Part shown: in pieces, positions 1 through 11,172 of the stretch
Numbering within the stretch: the first letter of the stretch is position 1
Layout of the letters: each line of letters begins with the position of its first letter
NCBI GenBank assembly: GCA_964036665.1
Contig: OZ038529.1
Location: 1,364,001 to 1,428,000 of the forward strand
DNA length: 64,000 nt
Reading direction: 5' to 3'
Origin: Gordius sp. MW1
Lineage: Eukaryota > Nematomorpha > Gordioida > Gordea > Gordiidae
Translations under genes and position numbers: made by a program
The notes under the pieces: model-generated
Seen by the model: the letters and a program-made list of their open reading frames with translations, nothing else
Told to the model about the DNA's origin: nothing
The model's database searches: none

Positions 1-757
1 AACAAAATATATGCATTATGAAAATTTTATTTACCTTTATCTTTAAGTCTCTATCTAGCGTTTTGGATACGATTTGTTCGTCGTCGGCTCTCGTTAATAT
101 GGTTTTCGAACTTTATAATTGATACGAAGTTGTTTTTATTTCCTGAGGTTTTAACTTCTGACACCACTTTGATGTCCGAGTGCCTAAATCTAGTAATTCT
201 CTTTATTTCAATATTTCTCGCACGATCACAACAAAAACGAATAATGATAATGTGTATAATATTTTAATTATATATATCTGTTGATGAGCATTATTTTTTT
301 GAGTGTGTTTTCTTTTTATAAGTAATCCAGGGTGATGATTAATTCTGGGTATATGTTAGTGAGCAAACCATCTTTTTTGGTAAGTCATGTTTTTAATGAA
401 TAATAATATTTCTTTTTTCAAGAAAACGAAAATACAGTAAAACGAACTAATAATATCAATCGTGATCTGACTCTTTTCCTTTTACGGTTAACGTTAATAT
501 GAATCATACTATCGAAGTTTCCAACATTAATAAAAATGATAAGTGTGCGCATTTGCGTGTGTGTATCTTGGAAACACCGAAGAATTTAAATATATAGGAT
601 ATCTTTCTAGTGAGAGGGGTATAATCTATTTATATATAAATATTTTTATAGTGCGAGAGAAGGGGGGGGGGGAATACATGAATTATGAACCCAAAATCGA
701 TAAAGTTATAAGCGGGTTAAATATAGATAAACCAAAATCAATAATGGAGACTCCACA
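1..757. other. Unique left flank of the palindrome
   Basis: No gene is supported here. On the minus strand, roughly 240 down to 62, there is a stop-free stretch of about 58 codons. It contains TGGTGTCAGAAG, which resembles an LTR-retrotransposon primer site, but no LTR pair or protein motif confirms this. A G-tract lies near 661-672. The sequence stops matching the right side of the window exactly at 758, so this is single-copy flank outside the inverted repeat. The short plus-strand frame at 543-764 has no recognisable features and looks like chance. Confidence 0.4.
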
Positions 758-1108
758 GAAATAATACAATCAATTAACATTTAGTGGTATATCCGCGAGC
801 TATATGTGATAGGTCAATTAACGTCGCGATAAGGTAATATAAATGAGTCAATTAAAGTTTCGAAGTAGACTTAAGTAATATGCCGAGAGCAATCAATTAA
901 ATAGTAGTGGTTACTACATCTCACATGCTGAAAATATTTTATAACAAATATTGAATATTACGCATTATACAAAACTCTTATTTCTATAAAAATATCTTTT
1001 CTCTTCAAAATTGTCACAGGGGTGTATTGCTTTACAAGAGAATTATAAAGTTAAAATATTAATGGCCATTTATTTTAGCCTATTACTTATATGTATAATT
1101 CATGAATA

Positions 1109-1518
1109 GGGGTCAAAGTAGCACAACCTGAAAAATAGTAGCACAAATGAGCGAAGGTTAAAGAAATATTTAGATAAAGATAGATGTATCAGCAATAAAA
1201 TACCATTACAAAAAATGGGGGAATGATACTTATATTTAAATGTTAACACCTAACTATTTATATACTTTTAAAATTATAATTGAATTTTATTGTATGTATA
1301 TCAATGTATGGACAACATAAAACAATAAAAACTTTTCATATATTATGTAGAAAACATTAGGATAATCAAAAAACATAATTTTATAGATATAATCTTACTT
1401 TCAGTGCTTATAATTTTACAATATTAAAAATAAATATCAAATGGAAATGATAATGAATTCTGGTGAATTTTGATGAAATGTGACGAAATTCGACGCTATT
1501 TCTGTGCTACTTTGACAG
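1109..1518. mobile_element. MITE-like element with GTCAAAGTAGCACA termini (left arm)
   Basis: GTCAAAGTAGCACA at the left end is repeated in inverted orientation (TGTGCTACTTTGAC, 1503-1516) at the right end, about 400 bp away. The interior is AT-rich and has no coding potential. A second partial terminus, TAGTAGCACAAATGAG, follows directly inside the left end. I could not define a clean target duplication. The transposon superfamily is unknown. Confidence 0.5.
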
Positions 1519-1739
1519 GTTCCCATAATTTATAGATTCGATGTAAATTAACAAGATGTGATTTAAAAGATTATAGGCTAAGCCCAAAGAATTCTAAATT
1601 TACATTTTAATTTTTTGTGATATAGAATATATTCATGTCGTTTTTATAAGTGGCAACGACTGTAAGTTAGTAAATTTATAAGGATGTTAAAGGTATATTT
1701 ATATTACAAGTATTTAAGACTAAACTAAACGCATACATC

Positions 1740-1812
1740 ATCTCCTTGATTAAGCCTCTAATTAGCTCGACATCTTTTGTTTAATTAAGAAATCAGCCGG
1801 CCATATACGGCG
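1740..1812 (+). promoter_or_regulatory. Possible 5' UTR exon with splice donor upstream of SCOC
   Basis: The sequence CGGCG|GTAAGTAGG at 1813 is a textbook splice donor. It lies about 110 bp upstream of the SCOC start. A candidate acceptor, TTAAG, ends near 1900, just before the first in-frame ATG at 1902. This would give a non-coding leader exon ending at 1812 and an intron of about 88 nt. The transcription start is not visible, and only transcript data would fix the exon. The mirror donor is on the minus strand near 21656. Confidence 0.3.
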
Positions 1813-1925
1813 GTAAGTAGGTTATTTGCAAAAACTGCAAAAATGGTTAGATAAATGCATGTATCAAATCGTTGCGCTTTCACTCTCACACCTGATTAAG
1901 GATGCAATTTATTGATTTTCTCAAT

Positions 1926-2622
1926 ATGAGCTTAAAAGATGATATTCCTTTAGTTGATGAGGAAGATGGTATAAATCATTAAATCTAAATAATAAATCTG
2001 TATAGACGAATATAGAAATGAATCACCTGCCCATGGTGTTACTGTTAATAACTTGAATACTCTTTTAGCAAAATGTAATTTTTATGTTGGTTTTTAATTT
2101 ATTATTTTAAAGCTCACTCCGATTGTTTAAATGAAGATACGGAAGAGAAGGCAAAGCTTATATGTAGAATTTTAGAACTTCAAAACACCTTAGAAGGTAA
2201 CCTCTTAAATCAGGCAAAATTTTCAATGTTTTTGTAAGATTATTCTCAATCAATATTTATTAAATTTTATATTTGTATCTAGTTTTTTATTCCAGCTAAC
2301 TGAAATTCAGTAATATGTCAAAGATAAATGTCAATTTTAAATAACATTATAAGGCAAATATCTAGTTAAAAAAATTTTATTTTGTTAGTTTTTTATGAAA
2401 ATTTTTTAATGTTTTATATAACTAGAGGTATTTTTTATTATTGTAACACATATTTCTTTAGATATTTCCCATAGAGTGGATGGTGTTAAAGAAGAAAACC
2501 TTAGACTTAAATCAGAAAATCAAGTCTTAGGGCAATACATTGAAAATTTAATGGCAGCTAGTAGTGTTTTTCAATCAACATTTCAAAGTGATATAAAAAA
2601 TCACAAAAAGATAGTGAGCTAA
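1926..2622 (+). CDS. SCOC: Short coiled-coil protein SCOC (three exons, left-arm copy)
   Basis: Host gene with exons 1926-1968, 2113-2196 and 2462-2622. Both introns (144 and 265 nt) are GT-AG and in phase 1, and the joined product is 95 residues. The acidic N-terminus ([14 protein letters not shown]) is followed by a heptad-rich coiled coil from about residue 23 to 75. Its core motifs are [29 protein letters not shown] and [10 protein letters not shown], and then ASSVFQ, as in animal SCOC. From knowledge of the family, SCOC is a small Golgi-associated coiled-coil protein. It binds the ARL1 GTPase and FEZ/UNC-76-type partners, and acts in vesicle traffic, axon outgrowth and autophagy. An in-frame ATG at 1902 would add eight residues. 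Polyadenylation signals lie at 2791 and 2799. No frameshift or lost splice site is visible. An identical mirror copy lies on the minus strand of the right arm. Confidence 0.9.
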
Positions 2623-2790
2623 AATGAAAATTTCTGTATGAAGTGCATTATTGTCTTTTATATTCTCTTTTTTTATACACATCATCATTGTTCAATTATA
2701 TTTGACTTATATTCGCTAAGCTATTGTACATTTATGTTTATATTTAAATATTTATTTTTATTGTTTAGCTTTTGACATGTTTTATTTATA

Positions 2791-2804
2791 AATAAATGAA
2801 TAAA
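2791..2804 (+). terminator. Polyadenylation signals of SCOC
   Basis: Two AATAAA hexamers at 2791-2796 and 2799-2804 lie about 170 nt downstream of the SCOC stop codon. That is a normal distance for a short 3' UTR. The mirror copies lie at about 20664-20677 on the other arm. Confidence 0.55.
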
Positions 2805-2977
2805 GATGTTAAATTTAATATTTAAAATATTCAAAGATTCACAATATATGATAAAATTTTAAACTAAATATTCTTAGTCAATAATAGAATATGTATATTT
2901 GACTAAGGATATTTTGTTAACTATAATCAATTTTTAAATAATTACAAAATACCTTGTGTACTTCTTCTTTATCAAGT

Positions 2978-3684
2978 ATTTGATCCCACATTTGTAGGAT
3001 CTGTTTTGATGAATTTCTTCCATTGATTGCGTGAGTACCATGGATTAACCTTCTTAGTGTTCATAATTTTGTCCACCTGCCCTTTCCACGTTACAGGAGG
3101 TTGTCCTCGTCGTCTCTAACCCAATACCTCCATGTCCAGTACTTTTCAATTTGATCCCCATACCACCTTAACCAATTTTTGTTAATCATGCCCGCCATAG
3201 GTTGAATACCCATTTTTGTCATGAGAAAGTCATTCGTTATATGGTTGAGCTTAGTAAACCCCAAGCTTCATCGTATCATTCTCATCTCTGTGGCTTGTAA
3301 TAGCTTTTCTTCCGTGGTGTTTAATGCCCATGTTTCACTTCCATCACTGGTCACGATGGATTTTTAAGCTTTGCTCTTCAATCATATTGGCATTTTCTTG
3401 TCGCACATTTCACCAGATATACTTCGTTTTTTAGCCATCCTTTTTGAATTGGGCCATTGACTTTTGTTGCGCAACCTCCCTCTTGATGTAACATCGAGCC
3501 GAGGTATGCAAACCTGTAAACTTTTGATTATTTTAGATGGTCATCTTGCGATTGGGGTGCCTGTAATCATGTATACCATTGATGGCTGACCATTAAACCA
3601 TATCCAGTTAAACGCATTGACCACTTTTTGGCTTCTTCGCTTTGCACATAGTAATATAGCATCGTCATATAGCATATAATACCA
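2978..3684 (-). pseudogene. Non-LTR retrotransposon reverse transcriptase 3' remnant (left arm)
   Basis: Read on the minus strand, broken frames show MLYDDAILLCAKRRS. This resembles the YADD palm motif of RTE/Jockey-type reverse transcriptases (L-Y-A-D-D-I-V-L-C-A). Further on come SDGSETWAL, EEKLLQATEMRMIR and NWLRWYGDQIEK, the usual order in the C-terminal part of such ORF2 proteins. Many stops and frameshifts interrupt it, so it is a 5'-truncated fossil. It is mirrored at 19784-20490. Confidence 0.75.
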
Positions 3685-3893
3685 TGGTGATGGCTTTTGA
3701 ATGTCTCTCGTTATTCCACAATTATATTAAATAAAAAGGACTTAGAGCTATAGACTGCTCATGTTGTGTTTCATAGGGTAAAATGTGTACCATTAAATTC
3801 AGCATTTAGAATTTAATATCCCATGTCTTTCCGCAGTGTACCACATTGTTTAAACAGAAAAGTTAATTTACCTTCCTCATTAGTTAATAAATA

Positions 3894-5273
3894 CAGCGTT
3901 TTTCTTTAAGGTTGAACATCTTGATTCCCCTCCCGCACATTATTAGGAGAGAAAAGGGTGATCAGTCAAAGCTTTGAAAGAGAACGCCCTTTCCCTCTAC
4001 TTCCTTCGCGTGAACCTTAATTCATCACAAATTTTGGAATGTATACGCTTATTGTAAAAAATTATAGAAACATTTACAATACATAAAAAAATTCACGTAC
4101 AAATTAGTAATTAATATTTTCATTATTTAAACCTGAATCAATATATTGTTTTACATGGTTAAAATAATTTTGACAATCTTCAGAACTAATCTAAAAATAT
4201 TGTGTGAAATTACCTCGGATTTGGAATTTTCAACTAGTGACAATAAATCACCTTCATTCTGCGGTTCCCCTTTTCTTACGATAAATTTTAGTTTACTAAA
4301 AACCTCTTCAATTGGATTTAGGGAAGGGGAATGGGGTAAGTATAAGGCTTTATGTCCAAATGCCGATAATGTATTTTTCACGATTTGTGACCATTACAAT
4401 TATACAATTATGAATATTTTCTGTCACTAACTCTTGGAATAATTCAATTAAGAAGTCATTAAATTTTGTGCTGTTATAAGCTCCGTTTCAAAATTTTATA
4501 AAAGAGTAGTTCATCTTTGGTCATGCAGCAGCGCATACTAATATTTTTACTCTTTAATGCCTTCACTTTTTAATTACCCTTTCCTTATTTATAGCTCTTC
4601 CGTATATACATCGCATTGATATATCAAATCCCGTTTCGTCCATGAATAAAATCAAATCAAGGGCCAAAAAGCGGCAAAAATTTTGCATATAAATACCTCT
4701 TTTAAGGATTACATCATCATAATTGCGCCTTTCGGGAATAGTCGTTACCCGTTAGAAGGTGTAATGAAAACCTTTAATTTGTCGAAGAATTGTACTCAGA
4801 CAAACTTCAAGATTGCATTTTCTTTTAATTTTCCTTTAAATCTCTAGGAGATAGATTACAATTATTGTCGATTTCATTAAGGACATAATTCACCTGTTGA
4901 TCATTTAATTTTTTTCTCTGCCAAGATTTTTTTGGCATAGTCCTTTCCTTTTTGATTAAATATTTTAACCGCTCTCATCGCGATATATTTAATAATCTAC
5001 CAATTTCAACATACGATTTCGCTCTTGGCTAAGCTTTATAGCTAATTTTCTTGTTTGTTGATCCATCATATTAAAAAAATGAGAAATTTCGGGCACAAAA
5101 AAGTGCGGGGTCAAAGAGTGGCGAAAACATATACATGGTAAGGGAGTAAGTTGCATGCGAAGGAAGGATAGGGAAAGGGCGTTCTCTCCCAAAAGCTTTG
5201 TTTGATCACCCTTTTCTCTCCTACTAGTGTGTGGGAGCGGAGTCAAGATGTTCAAACTTAAAGAAATACGCTG
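3894..5273 (-). mobile_element. Tc1/mariner-type transposon, degenerate (left arm)
   Basis: The 1380-bp element starts CAGCG and is flanked by TA on both sides. Terminal inverted repeats of about 120 bp include GGAGAGAAAAGGGTGATCA and GAACGCCCTTTCCCT. The minus strand carries broken transposase frames. A helix-turn-helix-like N-terminus contains AIKLSQERNRMLKLVDY and DQQVNYVLNEIDNN. A first catalytic Asp lies in LFMDETGFD. The C-terminus, LPHSPSLNPIEEVFSKLK (within 4151-4381), carries the third catalytic acidic residue (NPIE). Several frameshifts and stops separate these blocks, so the element is inactive. TIR length and protein motifs fit the IS630/Tc1/mariner superfamily. The exact family is not assigned. 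Confidence 0.85.
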
Positions 5274-5394
5274 TAAAAAAGAATGTTAAATGTTTTAATA
5301 ACCTGCAGATGGCATTAAATTGCCTTAACGTCACATCCAAGCAAGGATAAATTCCGGATGGCTGAAATTGAGATATTTATCAAGCGTTTTGTGT

Positions 5395-5640
5395 GACAAA
5401 AGATCCCAACAGGACTCCAAGTACACTGTATAGGTCCATCATACAGCCAACAGTCCTCGAATCATGGGCTTTACATAAGAATGAACAGCAACTCCTAGCG
5501 TCCATGGGGATGAGAATGCTACTATGGATGTTAGGAGTAGGCAAAAAATAACATAAATACAATGATATAAGGAAAAATCTGGGTACAACATAAGATGGTA
5601 TGGCCATGTAGAGAGAAGGGACGATACGTAAAAGAAGTCT
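5395..5640 (+). pseudogene. Second non-LTR retrotransposon C-terminal scrap (left arm)
   Basis: The plus strand reads YRSIIQPTVLESWALHKNEQ, then QLLASMGMRMLLWMLGV, and then, after frame breaks, RWYGHV-like residues. This matches the SII.P.LLYGSE.W / E.RMLRW..G pattern in the C-terminal part of RTE-like ORF2 proteins. Only about 80 codons survive and the 5' part is gone. It lies next to the Tc1/mariner element and on the opposite strand to the other LINE scrap. It is mirrored at 17828-18073. Confidence 0.65.
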
Positions 5641-5792
5641 CAGACCCCCGTTGGGGGCTCCGCCCCCGGGAATTTCCCAATTTTCCCGGTAAATTTCTTT
5701 ATACTGCCATCTCTATGTACTACGTTCATACAGAGTATGAGCGAGTTTTGTAAGGGCAGTATTCAAGAACTAGGCGCAAGTCGGAACGACAA

Positions 5793-6010
5793 AAGTAGTG
5801 ATGCGGAAAAACCAAGAATAATCTCAGGCGCGTGTCGTCTCGATCTCCCCGTGACGAGGCGAGATTTTGAAAATCTGACCCGAGATTGAGGCTTAAAATG
5901 ACTTGTGATGGATTAGTAAATATAACTAAAGCATTTATAATTTCGCAATTTCTCATCCTACCTGATGTGGTAATATTAAACTGGTGGTTAATTAATTTGA
6001 TTAATTATGC
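5793..6010. repeat. CTCG-rich interspersed repeat (left arm)
   Basis: It begins GTGATGCGGAAAAACC and contains degenerate GTCTCG/CGAGAC runs. An AT-rich part follows with GCATTTATAATTTCGCAA and CTCATCCTACCTGATG. The same order of motifs occurs at 28076-28600, so the two are copies of one interspersed family. A further CGAGAC-rich block at 7133-7190 could be the opposite end of the same or a related element. No coding content was recognised. Confidence 0.55.
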
Positions 6011-6487
6011 AAGTTAAGCTAAGTTGGTTATAGATTTTTGCACCCTAGCGACATCTGTGCCTGCCAAACGATTATTTTCAACAGTATATTTATTTATTTG
6101 ATGATACAGTAATAGATTAAATCATTATTCCTAGAAGTTTATATGCTCTAACTCATAATATAGCTCCCAAATTAAAAGACAATATGCCATTACGTTGTCT
6201 TTTACAACATTACTTTGCACATTATAAACTGGGGTTGGCAGGTGTACTAAAGTTTTCTAAGATTTCTATAAATGTGGCAGATTTTTAATATAAATACACA
6301 AATTTATACTGTATTAGAAATTTACTATTTAATGGCAAAGTTAGTTAGAAAGGGAAGATAATTTTTTGGATACTTGCTTTTTGATTTATCAAATGCTTTT
6401 TGTTATAAAACAATATACGTACAAAACCTTATGTTCTTATTCCAATTTTATTGTTGATTTTACAACGTTCTGATATGGGCAAAAGTT

Positions 6488-6647
6488 ATGGGCATAGTTA
6501 GGGGGTGCAGTGAGGGGCGGCTGCAGCCATCGAATTCCAGAAGTTCTCTAAAATTCGATATGATTATGACTAAAAATACTAAAGTATCAGTCCCCCCCCC
6601 CCCAAACATTATTCCCCCCCTCTTAATCCAATCCTGTCTATACCCAT
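6488..6647. mobile_element. GGGCRTAG MITE with poly-C tracts (left arm)
   Basis: The ends ATGGGCATAG and CTATACCCAT are imperfect inverted repeats. Just inside lie GGGGGTGCAG on one side and poly-C runs of 12 and 7 on the other. The layout matches the copies at 29171-29333 and 10374-10535, so this is one MITE family. The 12-C run is 11 in the mirror copy. Confidence 0.6.
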
Positions 6648-7494
6648 GCAAATAGTTATTAATTTTATAAATACTATTCCTGTTATTAAAGATATACACT
6701 CGCATTTTGTGCTCTATAGCGTTATAGCAATCATGCGATACACTCTATGGCCTATAATTTTTAATGGCAATATTAATGGATTATAACGTTTGCCTTAAAT
6801 TAATCAAACAAGGGTCTACTTTGAGCTTTAAGCTTTTGCCAGCGTTAATAAAGGGTCTCAATTAGCCCAAATTTATACGCAAATCAAATATGGTTTAACA
6901 TAAAATTTCTAAGTCTCTTTATATTTGACAGACACAGTGATTTGCTAAAAATGGTATTATTTGCTAGAACTATATAATTCAATGTTATATTCAATGATTG
7001 GTTCATAATGTCAATGACATGTCGCATTAAATCTTCATCAAGTTTTATTATTTTTGATTTTTTGATATTTATCAAATTTTAATAAATTTAAAAAAACGGG
7101 AAAATTTTTATTAGTAAATAATTTTTTAAAAAGTCGAGACAAGTCGAGATCACCCAAACGAGCGAGATTGTTTTCGAGACCGAGACGAGTTCGAAACGGG
7201 ACCGGGCCAAAATAGCAGAAAAAAACAGCCAAATTGGTCAGAACTGATTAAGATCAAGATTGGTCAGGAGGGTTAAGGTTGGGGTAGTGTTTTAGGTCAG
7301 CGTTTTAGGTTAGGGTTAGGATTAGACGCACATCAAATTCCCTCCCCATTTAAGATTTAATTCTAATATTTTGATTATCTAAATCTCATATGTTTCTGCT
7401 ATTTTTTCATCATTCTGCTGTTTTGACCCCGATATGTTCGAAACGGGACCGGGTCAAAATAGCAGAAAAAAAAACAGCCAAATTGGTCAGAACT

Positions 7495-7909
7495 AGGGCT
7501 GCACCGATATCAAATTTTCAACCGATACCGATACTACCGATATTTAAATAAATATATCGATACCGATATTTTACATCTTATAAAAATTAGACTTGTTAGT
7601 TAATATTTATAAAGCTTTATTTAAAATATTCCAAATTTATTTCATAAATAGTAATTTTTCGATAGTCTCAGATAGAAGAAATCTTCTATGTGGATTATCA
7701 ATATCACCAGTTATACTAAAAATAGATTCAGAAGAGGTAGATGTGGCGGGTGACGACAGATATTTTCTAGCCAGTGTTGCTAATATTGGCAAATCGGAAC
7801 TATTTGTTGAGTTTCAAGTATCGGTATCGGTATCGGTACGATTAATAACCGATATCGTTAAAAAATCGTGATATCGGTACCGATACCGATACCATATCGG
7901 TGCAGCCCT
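7495..7909 (-). mobile_element. Deleted hAT-type transposon (left arm)
   Basis: Terminal inverted repeats AGGGCTGCACCGATAT bound a 415-bp element rich in CGATACCGATA repeats near both ends. ACT is present on both sides of the insertion. This is shorter than the 8-bp duplication expected for hAT elements, so the insertion site is degraded or the ends are atypical. The minus strand carries a hAT dimerisation-domain remnant. The rest of the transposase has been deleted, leaving a non-autonomous element. Confidence 0.75.
7637..7807 (-). pseudogene. hAT transposase C-terminal dimerisation domain remnant (left arm)
   Basis: The minus-strand frame reads LPILATLARKYLSSPATSTS, then SESIFSITGDI, then RRFLLSETIEKLLFMK and a stop. 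This matches the hAT C-terminal dimerisation domain pattern (P.L..lAr.yL..paTS..sEr.FS..G......R..L....i..L.f). It is about 56 codons without an N-terminal continuation. The mirror copy is at 15662-15832. Confidence 0.85.
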
Positions 7910-8289
7910 ACTGATCAAGATTGGTCAGAACTAATCAAGATCAAGATTGGTCAGGAGGGTTAAGGTCCGGGGTAGTGTTTTAGGTCAGCGTTTTAGGTTA
8001 GGGTTAGGATTAGATGCACATCAAATTCCCTCCCCATTTGAGATTTAATTCTAATGTGTTGATTATCTAAATCTCACATGTTTCTGCTATTTTTTCATCA
8101 TTCTGCTGTTTTGACCCCGGTTCGTTCGAAACACTAGACAAAAGACAAAATATAGATTTGCCGGACCTGGCCGGGAGTTGATGCATCGAAAGATGTTTGA
8201 TGGGACATTCTTAGCTTGTTGATTTAGTTAAACTCTTGAATGGCATCATCAGGGCAAGTGCTTACATACATACAAATAAACCACATGTC

Positions 8290-8573
8290 TAAGGGCTCGT
8301 CTTAATATCGGATTTTGCTGCGCAGCAAAAATCGTTGTACGGGTTATACCATAGCCGTGTCTTACTTAACTTCGAAATCACAGCAGATTTACATTTCAGA
8401 CGCATAACATAACAGCAATGAATCTCAAGAGTTGAAATAAACAAAAAAACGTGTTTAACTATCAAAAAACAAAAAATAATAATTACAACCGAGTATGACA
8501 CATGAAATTGAATCGGATATTTGATAAAGATAAATTCGCGCCATTCTGAATCCGATATTAAGACAAGCCCTTA
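8290..8573. mobile_element. MITE with AAGGGCTYGTCTTAATATCGG termini (left arm)
   Basis: Inverted ends TAAGGGCTCGTCTTAATATC and GATATTAAGACAAGCCCTTA differ at one or two positions. TA at both ends suggests Tc1/mariner-type mobilisation. A perfect 18-bp palindrome, TTTTGCTGCGCAGCAAAA, lies at 8323-8340, just inside one terminus. The interior does not code for a recognisable protein. Confidence 0.65.
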
Positions 8574-8579
8574 TATTTA

Positions 8580-10370
8580 GATTTTTAGGCGGATCCCGGC
8601 GTGTACCATAACAAAATTCGGGCAGTTCGGGTTCAATGATATATTTGTAACAGTGTAATATTTTGTTTTCGTGTATTAGGATGCCACTGTTTTTATTTGA
8701 TTTTTTAATATTTGTTAATCCTAGATCTTATCCAAAAAATTGGAAATTAACTTTACAAACAAGATCGTTGCTACAAATTTTTTAAAAATAATTTCAGGCA
8801 GGGCATTTAAGGCAGCTTTAATAATTTGTGCATATCCAGGCGAGCACCTAGTAGGGTTCAGATGGACTAAGGTGGGCAGATTAGTTTTAAAATCGAACCG
8901 GGTTGGCCCTGGGCAGAAAATTGTTAACAAATCTGACCTCTGATAAGAACCTGGAGGTATGGTAGACAAGTGAAGAGGAATTAAAAACAATAATGTAAAA
9001 AACATAGCAGCTAGCTTGTCCAGCTAGCTTGTCGGCGTTGCTAACATATTACTAAGTAAGAAAGGCAATATGGAAATTAATTATAGAGCAACTTGGGAAC
9101 TTAAAATACTTTCTCATTTGCTAGTAAAAGTAAAATGCTCTTTCTCAATATATAGTTTAGGTTTAAATGATAAAGGTCAAAACATTTTATTGAAAATTAT
9201 GAGAATATGTGTCATCTATGCCCATCCAATTGAGGGGATATTCTTAAAAATGCTTTCACATATTTACTCATATAAATTTGTATATTGTCTTTATTTTGGC
9301 AAAAGTGTTTATATGCATGAAAGTAATTGTTTTAAATTTAACATTCTGCCTATTTTTTCCTATTTAGCGCCTAAAATAATTTAATGCCATTAAAATGTTG
9401 GTTTTTGGTGCTTGAACATCCACTTTCTAAATATGGCATTGAATTTATTTTACCCAACTTATTAAACAGGGGGTGTTCAAATATGGTAGCAAATTAAAAT
9501 GACTTTTTGAATTAATATTAAGACCCATTCCGAACCCTTGCCAGAAATTTTGAAGAACTAATTTACGATGCAAAGTTTTATTATTTTTAGCAAGACCTAA
9601 TTAAACCCATTTCTTACGATAATCCATTAATTTAGAAACTCGTATAACAGTCTAACTAAAAAATATTTTGGAATTTAACTAAAAAACCTATATGCCCTGA
9701 TTTTCCTGTTATCTTTAAAGGGTTACAATTTGATCCCATGTTTATTTTTAGCATAGATAACAAAAAAATTTATCAGCCTATAGTCGATTTCCATGGCATT
9801 TTAAATCTTTGATACGAAATACAATAGATAATGAGAATCTTATATGTCAACAAAAAATTTAAAGTGTTTTTAATGAAAAGCTTAATTGTTTCTAAATCAT
9901 CGCCTTGAAGTCTTAAAACACACTACGTCATTTATATTAAGTTGAAATATCTTTTGATTAATTTTAGAATTTATCTATTATAAACTATATAATATTGAAA
10001 TAATGGAATAAAAATGCATAGAACATTCAAAACAAAAGCGTCCAAAATAAAAAAATTAAGTCGTCGAAATTGTGTCCCAAAAGTGGCTCCAAGCAAGATA
10101 TTTGTAGTTGTATTTAGCTAAACGAACGATAAAGCTATGCTTTATGAAAAAAGGTACGCATTGTTTCGACGGTGGAGAGCGTCTTTCTAACTACTAAAAA
10201 ATTTAAAACTTGTATATAAAAGTGGCAGAATAAAGCGTGGCAAAGAAAAAATGCTAGATTCCGATAAGGCTTTATTTAGGTGTGTTCCAACCCTGGGCAA
10301 CAAAGAACGGGTATTTATGTTAGCTAGAGTCAATAAGTCGATACATGTAAAGTCTGGCTTAGGTATAAGC
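8580..10370. other. AT-rich intergenic arm sequence without supported genes
   Basis: Short open frames occur (for example 104 codons at 9070-9384), but none has recognisable domains, splice context or favourable composition. A GC-richer patch at 8800-8960 looks like an old repeat fragment. A direct repeat of GCTAGCTTGTC occurs at 9008-9032. The same sequence recurs inverted at 13099-14889. Confidence 0.4.
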
Positions 10371-10373
10371 ACG

Positions 10374-10535
10374 GTAGCCAGCATTGGAATTAGAGGAGGG
10401 CAATAATGATTTAAAGAGGGGCAAAATGATCACTTTCAAAAATATAGCCATAATGTTAATAAATTTCAAGTCTTTGGATTTAGAGGGGGCAGTTGCCCCT
10501 CCCTTCCCCCCCCCCCCCCCATTTGGTACGCCCAT
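10374..10535. mobile_element. GGGCGTA MITE with 15-C tract (left arm)
   Basis: Starts GGTAGCCAGCATTGG, continues ATTAGAGGAGGGCAATAATG and AGAGGGGGCAGTTGCCC, and ends GGTACGCCCAT. This is the same order as in the complete copy at 29171-29333. The C-tract is 15 here and 16 in the other arm. The frames across it (10359-10575) are translations of the repeat, not genes. Confidence 0.65.
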
Positions 10536-11023
10536 GTGTGCCAGAACAAGGGGGTGCATACGTCCCTTAAAATAGTATTTAATATGGGAAACATTTTAAT
10601 TATGATAATTTTTAAATCTAATAATAACTTAGGTCCCTAGCTATGTCTATGTTTTTATGGATGATAGATTGTGGCATGGTTACGACCAGCACCAGAGTTA
10701 TTTATAGAAAACCTTTTTAAGGGTAAAAAAATGACATTGGAATTTTTATTATCTTGGTTACTAGCCGTAGCAAGGATTTAACATAAAAAAGCAAAAGATA
10801 TAGTAAATCGGAGAGAAGTAAAATAATGATTTTTTTATAGTTTTAGTCAAAGATTTGTCAATGTAAAAAAATATTAATAGGCGAGACGCCACGGCTCACT
10901 ACACACTTAATTACAAATGATTTTAACAATATTGAGTTATACTCATTGTCATTATAACACACCTTTACTACTTTGAATAAATTTATGATAAATTTCAATA
11001 GCTATCTCGCTCGGTGCCCTATC

Positions 11024-11172
11024 AACTCGCCGAAAACAATCTCGCCGAAAAATAATGTCCCCCAGCTAAAAAAAGGTCCCCAAGCTTATAACCCATTCAA
11101 CCAATCACAAACTTGGGGACCTTTTTTTTAGCTGGGGGACATTATTTTCGGCGCGATTGTTTTTGGCGAGTT
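11024..11172. mobile_element. Long-hairpin MITE (left arm)
   Basis: A stem of about 60 bp (AACTCGCC..., AATGTCCCCCAGCT, AGGTCCCCAAG) folds onto its complement. The loop is a short sequence containing AACCCATTCAACCAATCACA. The symmetry is near perfect, with an extra A/T and a G/C change between stems. This is a hairpin inside each arm of the much larger palindrome. The 76-codon frame at 11113-11343 overlaps it and is not credible as a gene. Confidence 0.7.

Larger units (their letters stand above)
7190..8131. repeat. ~250-bp tandem duplication split by a hAT insertion (left arm)
   Basis: Two copies of one sequence lie head to tail. Both contain TTCGAAACGGGACCGGG (first copy only in full), GGTCAGGAGGGTTAAGG, GTTAGGGTTAGGATTAGA and TTCATCATTCTGCTGTTTTG. 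Copy one spans 7190-7436. Copy two spans 7437-8131 and is enlarged by the hAT-derived element at 7495-7909. Mismatches between the copies show that the duplication predates the palindrome. Confidence 0.8.

Noticed and set aside
5640..5700. GGGGGCTCCGCCCCC near 5650 as an rho-independent-type terminator or bacterial insert
   Set aside because: It is an isolated GC-rich inverted repeat among eukaryotic transposon scraps, with no bacterial genes nearby.
7300..7325. GGTTAGGGTTAGG, telomere-like sequence
   Set aside because: Only two to three irregular copies within a dispersed ~250-bp duplication; not a telomeric array.
9070..9384. 104-codon frame in the palindrome arm (and mirror 14085-14399)
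   Set aside because: No recognisable domain, splice signals or compositional support in AT-rich DNA; presence in both arms follows from the palindrome, not from selection.
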